Program-made: the position numbers and the translations under genes
Shown here: piece by piece, positions 1 through 5,744 of the stretch
Position numbering within the stretch: the stretch's first letter is position 1
Layout: every line of letters begins with the position of its first letter
Origin: Actinomadura alba
GTDB lineage: Bacteria; Actinomycetota; Actinomycetes; Streptosporangiales; Streptosporangiaceae
Direction: 5' to 3'
NCBI RefSeq assembly: GCF_014323705.1
Contig: NZ_JABVEC010000052.1
Location: 1-40,481, forward strand
Length of the DNA: 40,481 nt
Notes under the pieces: generated by a model
What the model was told of the DNA's origin: nothing
Databases searched by the model: none
Seen by the model: the letters and a program-made list of their open reading frames with translations, nothing else

Positions 1-562
1 GGTCCAGAGCTTGGATCTGCGACTTCTCATCCACCGAGACCACGACCGCACCCAGGGGCGGGTCGAGGTAGAGGCCGACCACATCGCGGATCTTGGCCTC
101 CAGCTGCGGGTCGGTGGAGAACTTGAACGTCTCGATCCGGTGCGGCTGGATGCCCCACTTCCGCCAGATCCTGGCGATGGTGGAAAACGAGGTACCCAAC
201 TGCTTTGCCAGCAGCCGCGCCGACCAGTGCGTCACCCCGAGATCCTCAGGCGGCCTGCCACCTCCCGACAACGTCGCCACCACGACATCGATCTCATCGA
301 CCTCGGCCGGCCGCCCCGACCGCTTCTGATCGGCAAGACCCGCCATGCCCGCCCGCTCATAACGTTCCCGCCACGAGATCACCGTCGGACGCGACACGCC
401 CACCATCGCCGCGATCTCGGTGTTGGACAGCCCGTCCGCCGCCAGCAGCACGATCCGAGCACGCTTGACCAACCCCGCAGGAGCCGACGACGACCGCATC
501 AACCCCTCCAGCCGACCCCGGTCACCCTCACGCAACACCAACGACGCAGCCACATAGACCAT
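1..562 (-). CDS. IS630-family transposase, N-terminal part (partial)
   Basis: Reading from an ATG at 562 toward the left edge gives about 187 residues with no stop. An N-terminal helix-turn-helix (near residues 30-65, with 'GLSNTEIAAMVGVSRPTV') is followed by a linker and a second winged helix ('KQLGTSFSTIARIWRKWGI'), then the start of the RNase H-like DDE domain with the first catalytic Asp in 'VVVSVDEKSQIQALD' right at the edge. This is the classic layout of IS630/Tc1-like transposases, which cut and paste DNA into TA sites. The remaining catalytic residues lie outside the window, so whether it is intact cannot be judged. Confidence 0.88.
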   Translation of the reverse strand, partial: MVYVAASLVLREGDRGRLEGLMRSSSAPAGLVKRARIVLLAADGLSNTEIAAMVGVSRPTVISWRERYERAGMAGLADQKRSGRPAEVDEIDVVVATLSGGGRPPEDLGVTHWSARLLAKQLGTSFSTIARIWRKWGIQPHRIETFKFSTDPQLEAKIRDVVGLYLDPPLGAVVVSVDEKSQIQALD

Positions 563-613
563 GCACCATTGTCCCGCTCACACAAACGTAAAACAACTTT
601 CAACACGCGACAC
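1..613 (-). mobile_element. IS630-family insertion sequence, cut by window start
   Basis: The segment carries the N-terminal part of an IS630-type transposase reading off the left edge. The internal end of the element lies near 613, because from 616 onward the sequence aligns with the DUF2637 gene further right. A TA dinucleotide at 614-615 fits the TA target of IS630 elements. The terminal inverted repeat cannot be confirmed since the other end is outside the window. Confidence 0.7.
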
Positions 614-615
614 TA

Positions 616-886
616 GCGAGTACAGCTTGCTCCAGGGCCTGCACCGGTTCGGCACGTGGCACGTCGGTATCCTCGCCCGTGCGCCAGTCTCGCAAGGAGT
701 CGGTTCCACAGGAACTTTTGAGACGGCGTCGCGGATCAAGCTTATCCGGAGTCGAACGAGCCAACCCAGCACCAGAGTTGGCGAAGCGCTGACCAGAGCG
801 CTGATGATGCCTTAGTTCAGGCCGTGCGCCAGGTTGGCGCCGATGGTGGCAGCGATACCCACACCCAGACTCCGCCTTTTCACCCA
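616..886 (-). pseudogene. Decayed partial copy of the DUF2637 membrane-protein gene
   Basis: Positions 616-886 align with 1954-2225, the C-terminal half of the intact DUF2637 gene, in the same orientation. Long matching stretches remain (for example around 620-660 versus 1958-1998). The reading frame is broken: the codon matching the His after 'AHGLN' is now a stop (near 814), further frameshifts follow, and the 5' half is missing. It abuts the IS630 end, so it is a second, degenerate copy interrupted or truncated by the insertion. Confidence 0.8.
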
Positions 887-1656
887 ACCAGCGATCGCCG
901 AAGTTCAGATAGCCACTCAGAGGGGAGGACCTCTTGGAGCCGAGCCTTGGTAGCTGGTGAGATTATTCCATTTGTCAAAGGTACGATGCAGAATTGCACG
1001 ACCGCCCTATGTTCTTCGGGTGCCTTGCAGATCAATATAGCAAGGACTCTTACCGCCACTAGCACTTCTTTCAGCCGATCGGTTTGCAACAACTCACTAA
1101 ACGCTTTCCATGCGGTCCGGACAGCAATATCTATCGTTTCAGCCGGTAGAGCAGTACGCCCATTTGCAGCGCGGGAGTCAACTATCTGCGATCCGATATA
1201 GTCAGGCATCCTGTCCCAGTACTGCTTGAACTTGTCGATCGCGTACACCAGGCCTACCAGCAGGTCACACCAGAAATGATCTAGCTGCCCTACTTTTTGA
1301 GCCCTCCATTCTACTCGCCCAATCTGGCCCTCCAACGCAGGTATAATGCCTTCACTGATTACGTTGCCGATCGACTGAGCATAGGCAATCGTCGCAGGAT
1401 TACTTGCCAACCAGTCAATAATGTCGGCTACCGCCGCATCCGTTCCTGCAGCCTTCCAATCACCACTAGGGTTTGCTGATTGCGAATCCGCAGCATCGCA
1501 CCAATCTTGATTAACGCCAGATCGGAACATTTCCCTCTCGGCGCCGGATTGATTACTTGCAAGTTTGAGGCGATAAGGCCAGCCATGTCGGCTGCCGCCG
1601 CATTCACAAGAACATTCATGGCGTTTGGCCGTCTCGCAACTAGCAGTATGCGCCAC
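880..1656 (-). CDS. Unknown protein with N-terminal Cys-rich motif, lower-GC gene
   Basis: About 258 residues. I do not recognise the family. Near the N terminus is a compact motif 'CSCECGGSRHG', which could bind a metal; the rest looks alpha-helical with hydrophobic stretches ('LLVGLVYAIDKF', 'VLVAVRVLAILICKA') but no clear signal peptide. The GTG at 1656 is preferred over the one at 1662 because GGAGG then lies 6 nt upstream. Base composition is clearly lower in G+C than the neighbours and codon use is relaxed, which suggests acquisition from elsewhere. It lies between the intact and decayed DUF2637 copies on the same strand, so it probably belongs to the mobile element. It may have a soluble regulatory or defence role, but nothing in the sequence proves one. 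Confidence 0.6.
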   Translation of the reverse strand: MAHTASCETAKRHECSCECGGSRHGWPYRLKLASNQSGAEREMFRSGVNQDWCDAADSQSANPSGDWKAAGTDAAVADIIDWLASNPATIAYAQSIGNVISEGIIPALEGQIGRVEWRAQKVGQLDHFWCDLLVGLVYAIDKFKQYWDRMPDYIGSQIVDSRAANGRTALPAETIDIAVRTAWKAFSELLQTDRLKEVLVAVRVLAILICKAPEEHRAVVQFCIVPLTNGIISPATKARLQEVLPSEWLSELRRSLVG

Positions 1657-1829
1657 TGCCACCCTCCAAAAATTCTTACATGCAGCATCATCTCCCTCAT
1701 GATTCGTTCCATATATTTAGATCCTACTGTCCACCTGGATAGGTGGATCGAGACTCTTGGGTATAGACAGACAGGCCAAGGGCCTCATCCGATCCATGCA
1801 GGATCGATTGAGGCCCGTGTACACCCAGA

Positions 1830-2441
1830 TCAATCAGATTCTGTTGTTGCGGTGATGATTTGCTTAATCTTGCGTCGGTCGATTCCGTGTTTCTGGGCGA
1901 GGAATCTTTGCGATAGCGGACGTCCGGGGCCTTCGAGGCTTGCGAGATAGTCGGCGAGTACAGCTTGCTCCAGGGCCTGCACCGGTTCGGTACCTGGCAC
2001 GTCGGTGTCCTCGCCCGTACACCAATCTCGCAAAGGGGCCGGTTCCACCGGCACCTTGGGGACGGCGTTGCGGGTCAAGGCCATCAGGAGTTCGAACGAG
2101 CCGATCAAGGCCAGGGCAGGCCATGCGCTGACCAGAGCCCCGATGACACCGTGGTTCAGGCCATGCGCCACGTTGGCGCCGACTGTGGCCACGATTCCGA
2201 CGCCGAGACTCCACTTGGCCAACCCCGGTACACGTTGCTTCCGGCGGCTGGCGTCGAGTACCACCATCGACGCGGCCCAGATGAGGCCGTCCACCGTGAA
2301 CGGCACCAGCCGCGCCGTAACGCCGGACTCGCCGTGTGCACGTACCAGTTCGTACGCGTGCCCATAGGAGATGACCGCGGCGACCGCGGCTACGGCCACA
2401 ACGGCGAGCGCCGTGGTGATCCGAATGAGGCGGTCAGCCAT
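1830..2441 (-). CDS. DUF2637 domain membrane protein
   Basis: 203 residues. The first about 125 form four hydrophobic helices with short loops, matching the DUF2637 pattern ('GHAYELVRAHGESG', 'FTVDGLIWAASMVVLDA', 'GANVAHGLNHG', 'WPALALIGSFELLM'). The C-terminal about 75 residues are cytoplasmic and basic near the end ('GIDRRKIKQII'), resembling a small helix-turn-helix. DUF2637 proteins are common in actinomycete integrative and conjugative elements, often near replication or spread genes; their function is not established. It starts with ATG at 2441 and overlaps the upstream 74-aa gene by 8 nt, so the two are probably co-translated. Its neighbour, a tRNA-Pro fragment at 2815-2860, supports an element origin. 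Confidence 0.82.
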   Translation of the reverse strand: MADRLIRITTALAVVAVAAVAAVISYGHAYELVRAHGESGVTARLVPFTVDGLIWAASMVVLDASRRKQRVPGLAKWSLGVGIVATVGANVAHGLNHGVIGALVSAWPALALIGSFELLMALTRNAVPKVPVEPAPLRDWCTGEDTDVPGTEPVQALEQAVLADYLASLEGPGRPLSQRFLAQKHGIDRRKIKQIITATTESD

Positions 2442-2658
2442 GGGCTAGTTCCTCCCGCCAAACGATCACGAGCGGGTCGGCTTCGCCGTGTCCGGTGGAG
2501 AGACGCTCAGCCAGCACGAGAGCAGTGATCGCCTGGTTGTAGTTGAGGGCGTGCGGCCATGTGCTGACAAGCCAACTGCCGTCCACTCGCGTAGCCCTGG
2601 CGATCTCGGCTCCGTCGATCGTGGCCGTCATCGAGTCTTCGTTGATCTTGATTGACAT
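2434..2658 (-). CDS. Small unknown protein, first gene of the DUF2637 operon
   Basis: 74 residues, starting at ATG 2658. It begins with a short beta-rich segment ('MSIKINEDSMTATIDGAEIA') and ends in an acidic/aromatic stretch; there is no membrane segment. It overlaps the DUF2637 start by 8 nt and is the promoter-proximal gene of that pair. The family is not recognised; size and position fit the small accessory proteins of actinomycete integrative elements. Confidence 0.6.
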   Translation of the reverse strand: MSIKINEDSMTATIDGAEIARATRVDGSWLVSTWPHALNYNQAITALVLAERLSTGHGEADPLVIVWREELAHG

Positions 2659-2661
2659 AGA

Positions 2662-2726
2662 GGGCTCCCCTCCCGCCCGGAGGGAGCCACGGGAGCCATC
2701 TCGGGAGCCAATGCCTTCAAGCTCCC
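2662..2726 (-). promoter_or_regulatory. Cluster of GGGAGCCA repeats upstream of the small-gene/DUF2637 operon
   Basis: Three direct copies of GGGAGCCA occur at 2682-2689, 2691-2698 and 2703-2710, with inverted copies of the core (GGCTCCC near 2663-2669 and GCTCCC near 2721-2726) on either side. The cluster sits immediately upstream of the 2658 start, where an operator or iteron array would be expected. The repeats are visible; a binding role is inference. Confidence 0.4.
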
Positions 2727-2814
2727 TCGGACCCGCCGCGACCCCCTCAGGGCGTCGGTGCAGGTGAGGGGCTCCCCGATCGACTCAGACAGCCCTAGAT
2801 CGACTCACCGGAAT

Positions 2815-2860
2815 TGCTTCGGGACGAAGAGGTCGTGGGTTCAAATCCCGCCACCCCGAC
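2815..2860 (+). other. 3' half of a tRNA-Pro(CGG) gene: attachment-site remnant
   Basis: From an anticodon-loop-like TTCGGGA (2818-2824) the sequence continues through a variable region, a T-arm (GTGGG TTCAAAT CCCGC, 2836-2852) and the 3' acceptor strand CACCCCG plus discriminator A (2852-2859), as in actinobacterial tRNA-Pro. No D-arm or 5' acceptor strand is present. Duplication from the anticodon loop to the 3' end is the usual identity segment left by tyrosine integrases that use tRNA genes. The missing 5' half places the element to the left and the original chromosome to the right. A 20-bp-spaced direct repeat GATCGACTCA (2778-2787, 2798-2807) lies on the element side. Confidence 0.75.
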
Positions 2861-2878
2861 GCAAGGTTGAGGCAGTAC

Positions 2879-2913
2879 AGAGGGCCCTGCACCGTCACGG
2901 TGCAGGGCCCTCT
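2879..2913 (+). terminator. Perfect 16-bp hairpin after the tRNA-Pro remnant
   Basis: Arms 2879-2894 and 2898-2913 are perfectly complementary with a 3-nt loop. It lies 19 bp after the tRNA 3' end, where the terminator of the original tRNA-Pro gene would be. There is no U-tract, as is usual in high-GC actinobacteria. Confidence 0.75.
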
Positions 2914-3050
2914 GCCTATGCCTGACCGCCTAAAAGGCCGCTTATCACCTCGGGCTCGTGCCGGCTATCGCTCTAAGCGGGCGTGATCCAGGACGCTGGC
3001 CAGAGCAGCGGCGGCAATCACCGCTGCCGCGAACCCTAGGAATTCACGCG

Positions 3051-3317
3051 TCACAACGGGCGCAGGTGCTCGATCGTGACGTGGTGGTGCTCGGTCAGCC
3101 GCTGGGCGATCAACGAACGGTGGCAGGCCTCGGGGTCGCGCTCGACACAGAGCAGCGCTGCGGTCCCACTGCTCGGCAGCTCCGACACGATCGGCGTGAG
3201 GTCGGCGCGGTCGAGGATCTCGGTGGTGTAGCGGCGGGTGTACTCGGCAGCGAGTTCGCGGCGCGAGCGCTGCAGGAAGGACTCGCCGCCGAAGCCATAG
3301 ACGCCGATTGTCACCAT
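3051..3317 (-). pseudogene. DUF488 family gene with large internal deletion
   Basis: The 88-aa product from ATG 3317 starts like a DUF488 protein ('MVTIGVYGFGGESFLQR') and ends like one ('ALLCVERDPEACHRSLIA' and a short C-terminal tail), but DUF488 proteins are usually about 150-180 residues and the middle is missing. The join falls within 'LQRSRREL', where a short repeat could have allowed in-frame deletion. DUF488 is an uncharacterised family with a conserved C-E-R-D-P-x-x-C-H-R motif, which is kept here. The product is probably non-functional, although the frame is open. It follows the RidA-like gene on the same strand behind a strong hairpin. Confidence 0.7.
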
Positions 3318-3355
3318 CCTGAGCACCGGAAATCACCCACCTGCCTGCTACTCGT

Positions 3356-3385
3356 GCCGCCTCCGGCAGCGCTGCCGGAGGCGGC
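3356..3385 (-). terminator. Perfect 30-bp palindrome downstream of the RidA-like gene
   Basis: Positions 3356-3385 equal their own reverse complement, giving a hairpin with 13 or more base pairs. It lies 9 bp past the stop of the RidA-like gene (3395), the right place for its terminator. Confidence 0.7.
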
Positions 3386-3394
3386 GAGGTCGCA

Positions 3395-3790
3395 TCACGC
3401 GACGGCGGTCCCCTCAAGCTCGACCATCAGGTCGGGGATCGCCAGCCGTGTCACCCCGAGCATCGTGGTGGGCGGTGCCACCCCGGCGGCGCCCAACCGC
3501 GACGCCAGCACGCCGTAGTGCTCGAAGAGCCGATCGACGTCGGTGGTGTAGACGTTGAGCCGGACGAGGTTCGCGAGGGACATGCCGGCCTCGCCGAGCA
3601 CGGCTTCCAGGTTGTCGAGGCTCAGTGCCAACTGCGTCGCCATGTCACCGGCATGCTGGGGCTTGCCGTCGCCGCTCATCGCGGTCTGCCCGGCGCAGTA
3701 CAGGGTCCGGGTGTGCCCGGAGACGATCTCACCCTGGTTGTACCCCATCTCCACCGACCACGCCCACGGGTTGACCGCCGTTCGCTCCAT
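3395..3790 (-). CDS. RidA/YjgF/YER057c family protein (arginine-less subfamily)
   Basis: 131 residues from ATG 3790, which has GGAG 11 nt upstream; longer starts add a sequence without family character. The fold is a trimeric chorismate-mutase-like enzyme; RidA itself deaminates reactive enamine/imine intermediates of PLP enzymes. Family motifs are visible ('YCAGQTAMSGDG', 'MATQLALSLDNLEAVLGEAG', 'LVRLNVYTTDVD', 'LMVELEGTAVA'). The Arg that binds the carboxylate in true RidA (in 'PARS') is replaced: here the segment reads 'PPTTMLGVTRL'. This suggests one of the Rid subfamilies without imine deaminase activity. It is divergent from the WYL regulator at 3927, which may control it. Confidence 0.85.
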   Translation of the reverse strand: MERTAVNPWAWSVEMGYNQGEIVSGHTRTLYCAGQTAMSGDGKPQHAGDMATQLALSLDNLEAVLGEAGMSLANLVRLNVYTTDVDRLFEHYGVLASRLGAAGVAPPTTMLGVTRLAIPDLMVELEGTAVA

Positions 3791-3887
3791 TGCCACATCA
3801 GCTCCATTCGATTCGTCGACATTACGTACGTCGATCGGCTCGGTAGCCACCATCTTTTTCGTCGTGGTGATAAGCCTCCCGGCAAAT

Positions 3888-3919
3888 CACGACATCCTGT
3901 GTCGTGTATTTCTGTAGAG
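3888..3919 (+). promoter_or_regulatory. Promoter and inverted repeat between RidA-like and WYL regulator genes
   Basis: CACGACA-TCCTG-TGTCGTG is a perfect 7-bp inverted repeat at 3888-3906. GACATC (3891-3896) and TAGAGT (3914-3919), 17 bp apart, could be the -35 and -10 of the WYL gene, with transcription starting at its ATG (leaderless). The repeat would cover the -35, fitting autoregulation. The repeat is seen; its role is inference. Confidence 0.5.
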
Positions 3920-3926
3920 TTTTCGT

Positions 3927-4901
3927 ATGCGCGCCGACCGGCTGGTCTCGCTGGTGCTGCTGCTGCGGCAGCACGGTCGGCTGTCAGCGGCGGCGCTGGC
4001 CCGCGAGCTGGAGGTATCCACCCGTACCGTGCTGCGCGACATCGAGGCGCTGTCCGCAGCCGGCGTCCCGGTCTACGCCGAACGCGGCCGGCACGGCGGT
4101 TTCGCGTTGTTGCCCGGTTTCCGGACCGAGCTCACCGGACTGAACCACGACGAGGCCCTTGCCCTGCTGGTCGCCGGATCGCGGCGCGGCGCGCAGGCAT
4201 TCGGCCTCGGCTCGGCGCTCGCTTCGGCGATGCTCAAGGTGGTTGACGCGCTACCCGAAAGCTATCGGGACACCGCGGCCGGCGCGGCCGGGCGATTGCT
4301 CATCGACCCGGAGACCGACTTCCTCTCGCGCCGGCTGGTCACTGAGGAGGTGCCCGACACCATAGTGGCCGAGGTCCTGCGCGCGGTGTTCGCCGGACAC
4401 AAGCTGCGCATCCACTACGCGGCTGTGGACCAGACCCCGAAGTGGCGCACGGTGGACCCGATCGGCCTGGTCACCGTACGCGACCAGGGCTACTTGCTGG
4501 CCACGAGGTCTGGCGCGGACCGCACCTACCGGCTGTCCCGGGTCTTGGCCGCCAAGGAACTCGCCGAACCCGCACAGCGACCAGACCGGGTCGATCTGGA
4601 CCGGGCCTGGCAGGAACGCAGCACGCGGTTTCGGACCGGCGGCGACCAAGTCACCGTGCTGGTACGGGTGAACCCGGCGCGGCGGGAGGACCTGGTGGGC
4701 ACCGCGCTGGCCGTCCGCGCCGAAGAAACCGACTCAGACGGCTGGCTGCGGCTGGAGGTGACCTTCCAAGATCCGAGACACGCCGAATGGGCGCTGTGGC
4801 AGCTCACCACGAACGCGGAAGCCCTGGCCCCGCAGTGGTTGCGCAACTCCCTGCGCAACCGCGCCGCCGCGATCGCCACCCGCTACGGAGCGTCATCCTG
4901 A
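3927..4901 (+). CDS. WYL-domain transcriptional regulator (YafY/DeoR-like)
   Basis: 324 residues. An N-terminal winged helix (residues 1-60: 'MRADRLVSLVLLLRQHGR', 'ELEVSTRTVLRDIEAL') is followed by the WYL sensor region (about 140-225: 'LRIHYAAVDQTPKWRTVDPIGLV', with 'YLLATRSGADRTYRLSRV') and a WCX-like C-terminal part. WYL regulators bind small ligands or nucleic acids through the WYL fold and act as repressors or activators. There is no Shine-Dalgarno sequence and a -10-like hexamer ends 8 nt before the ATG, so translation is probably leaderless. It is divergent from the RidA-like gene, with an inverted repeat between them that is a likely operator. Confidence 0.9.
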   Translation: MRADRLVSLVLLLRQHGRLSAAALARELEVSTRTVLRDIEALSAAGVPVYAERGRHGGFALLPGFRTELTGLNHDEALALLVAGSRRGAQAFGLGSALASAMLKVVDALPESYRDTAAGAAGRLLIDPETDFLSRRLVTEEVPDTIVAEVLRAVFAGHKLRIHYAAVDQTPKWRTVDPIGLVTVRDQGYLLATRSGADRTYRLSRVLAAKELAEPAQRPDRVDLDRAWQERSTRFRTGGDQVTVLVRVNPARREDLVGTALAVRAEETDSDGWLRLEVTFQDPRHAEWALWQLTTNAEALAPQWLRNSLRNRAAAIATRYGASS

Positions 4902-5046
4902 GAGCTGTCGCCTTCCGCGGGCCGCCGCCGACGCGATTCGGACCGCTCCATACTGGTAGGTGCCAAGCGCGCCGAACGACGCGTGCGCAACGCGCGGCGC
5001 CGCGTGTATCGGGCTTGGGCAGTGCCCCCTCTTCACCGGCACCGCG

Positions 5047-5460
5047 TCAGGCCTTGCGCAGGCCCATGAACTGCAGACCGGTGAAGCCCGCGACCACCAC
5101 CGCCTGGGCGATCGCCAGAGCAGTGCCCAGTCCGGTGAGCTGGAACCACCCGGCGATCAGCACCTCCGCGCTGGCGATCACCCAGGCCACGTTGACCACC
5201 ATCACCGTGATCACCGCCGCGCGGTTCACCACCGGCCGTGAGGCGAGGTACAACAGGAATCCGGCGAAGGCCACCAGGAAGGCTCCGACCGGTACCAGGA
5301 AGGCCGCAGGCAGGCCGAACATCGAGCCGAAGACCGCGGCGGCGGCCAGGTAGACGAGCCCGTTGGCACCCGACCCGATGGCGTCCTGCTTGAGCGCGAA
5401 TCGCAGCAGCTTGGCCTCGGCCTTGGCGGGAGCGGCGGTGGTGGCGGTAACGGCGGCCAT
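5047..5460 (-). CDS. Small integral membrane protein, four predicted helices
   Basis: 137 residues from ATG 5460, preceded by AAGGGA 9 nt upstream; the longer open frame upstream lacks membrane character and codon bias. After an Ala/Lys-rich N terminus come four hydrophobic segments, roughly residues 33-54, 58-77, 84-105 and 112-132, joined by short polar turns ('SRPVVNR', 'GWFQLTGLG'). It resembles small DoxX/DUF-type membrane proteins of actinobacteria, but I cannot name the family. It is convergent with the WYL gene and divergent from the LAL regulator, so appears to be a single-gene unit. Confidence 0.75.
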   Translation of the reverse strand: MAAVTATTAAPAKAEAKLLRFALKQDAIGSGANGLVYLAAAAVFGSMFGLPAAFLVPVGAFLVAFAGFLLYLASRPVVNRAAVITVMVVNVAWVIASAEVLIAGWFQLTGLGTALAIAQAVVVAGFTGLQFMGLRKA

Positions 5461-5731
5461 GATCAGATCCCTTCGTCGTGCGGGACGCTGTCGTCCCTGT
5501 GCCAACGAAATTACGCAGGTCAGCGCCGCACCGAATCTGTCATCGTGACGGTAGTGCCCGGTCACGGTCACCGGCTCGCGCCCGGGCAAGCGCTCCCGGC
5601 GCGAAGGTCTGGGGAGGGTTGCGCGCCTGTGCCTTCACCCCAGCCTCAAGTCCAAGGCGAGGGTCTGGGAGGGAGTGCCCGCCTGGGCCGTCGCCCCGGC
5701 CTCGGATCCGGGGCCTTGATCTGCGTTCCGC

Positions 5732-5737
5732 TAGATT
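5732..5737 (+). promoter_or_regulatory. -10-like TAGATT ahead of a leaderless start
   Basis: TAGATT ends 7 nt before the ATG of the LAL regulator and there is no Shine-Dalgarno sequence, the layout of leaderless actinobacterial genes. The same TAGA-TTTTCG pattern occurs before the WYL regulator (3914-3929). Confidence 0.45.
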
Positions 5738-5744
5738 TTCGGCC

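Noticed and set aside
5478..5744. N-terminal extension of the first LAL regulator by 89 residues
   Set aside because: No family similarity, Pro/Arg-rich composition and a -10-like box directly before the conserved ATG at 5745.
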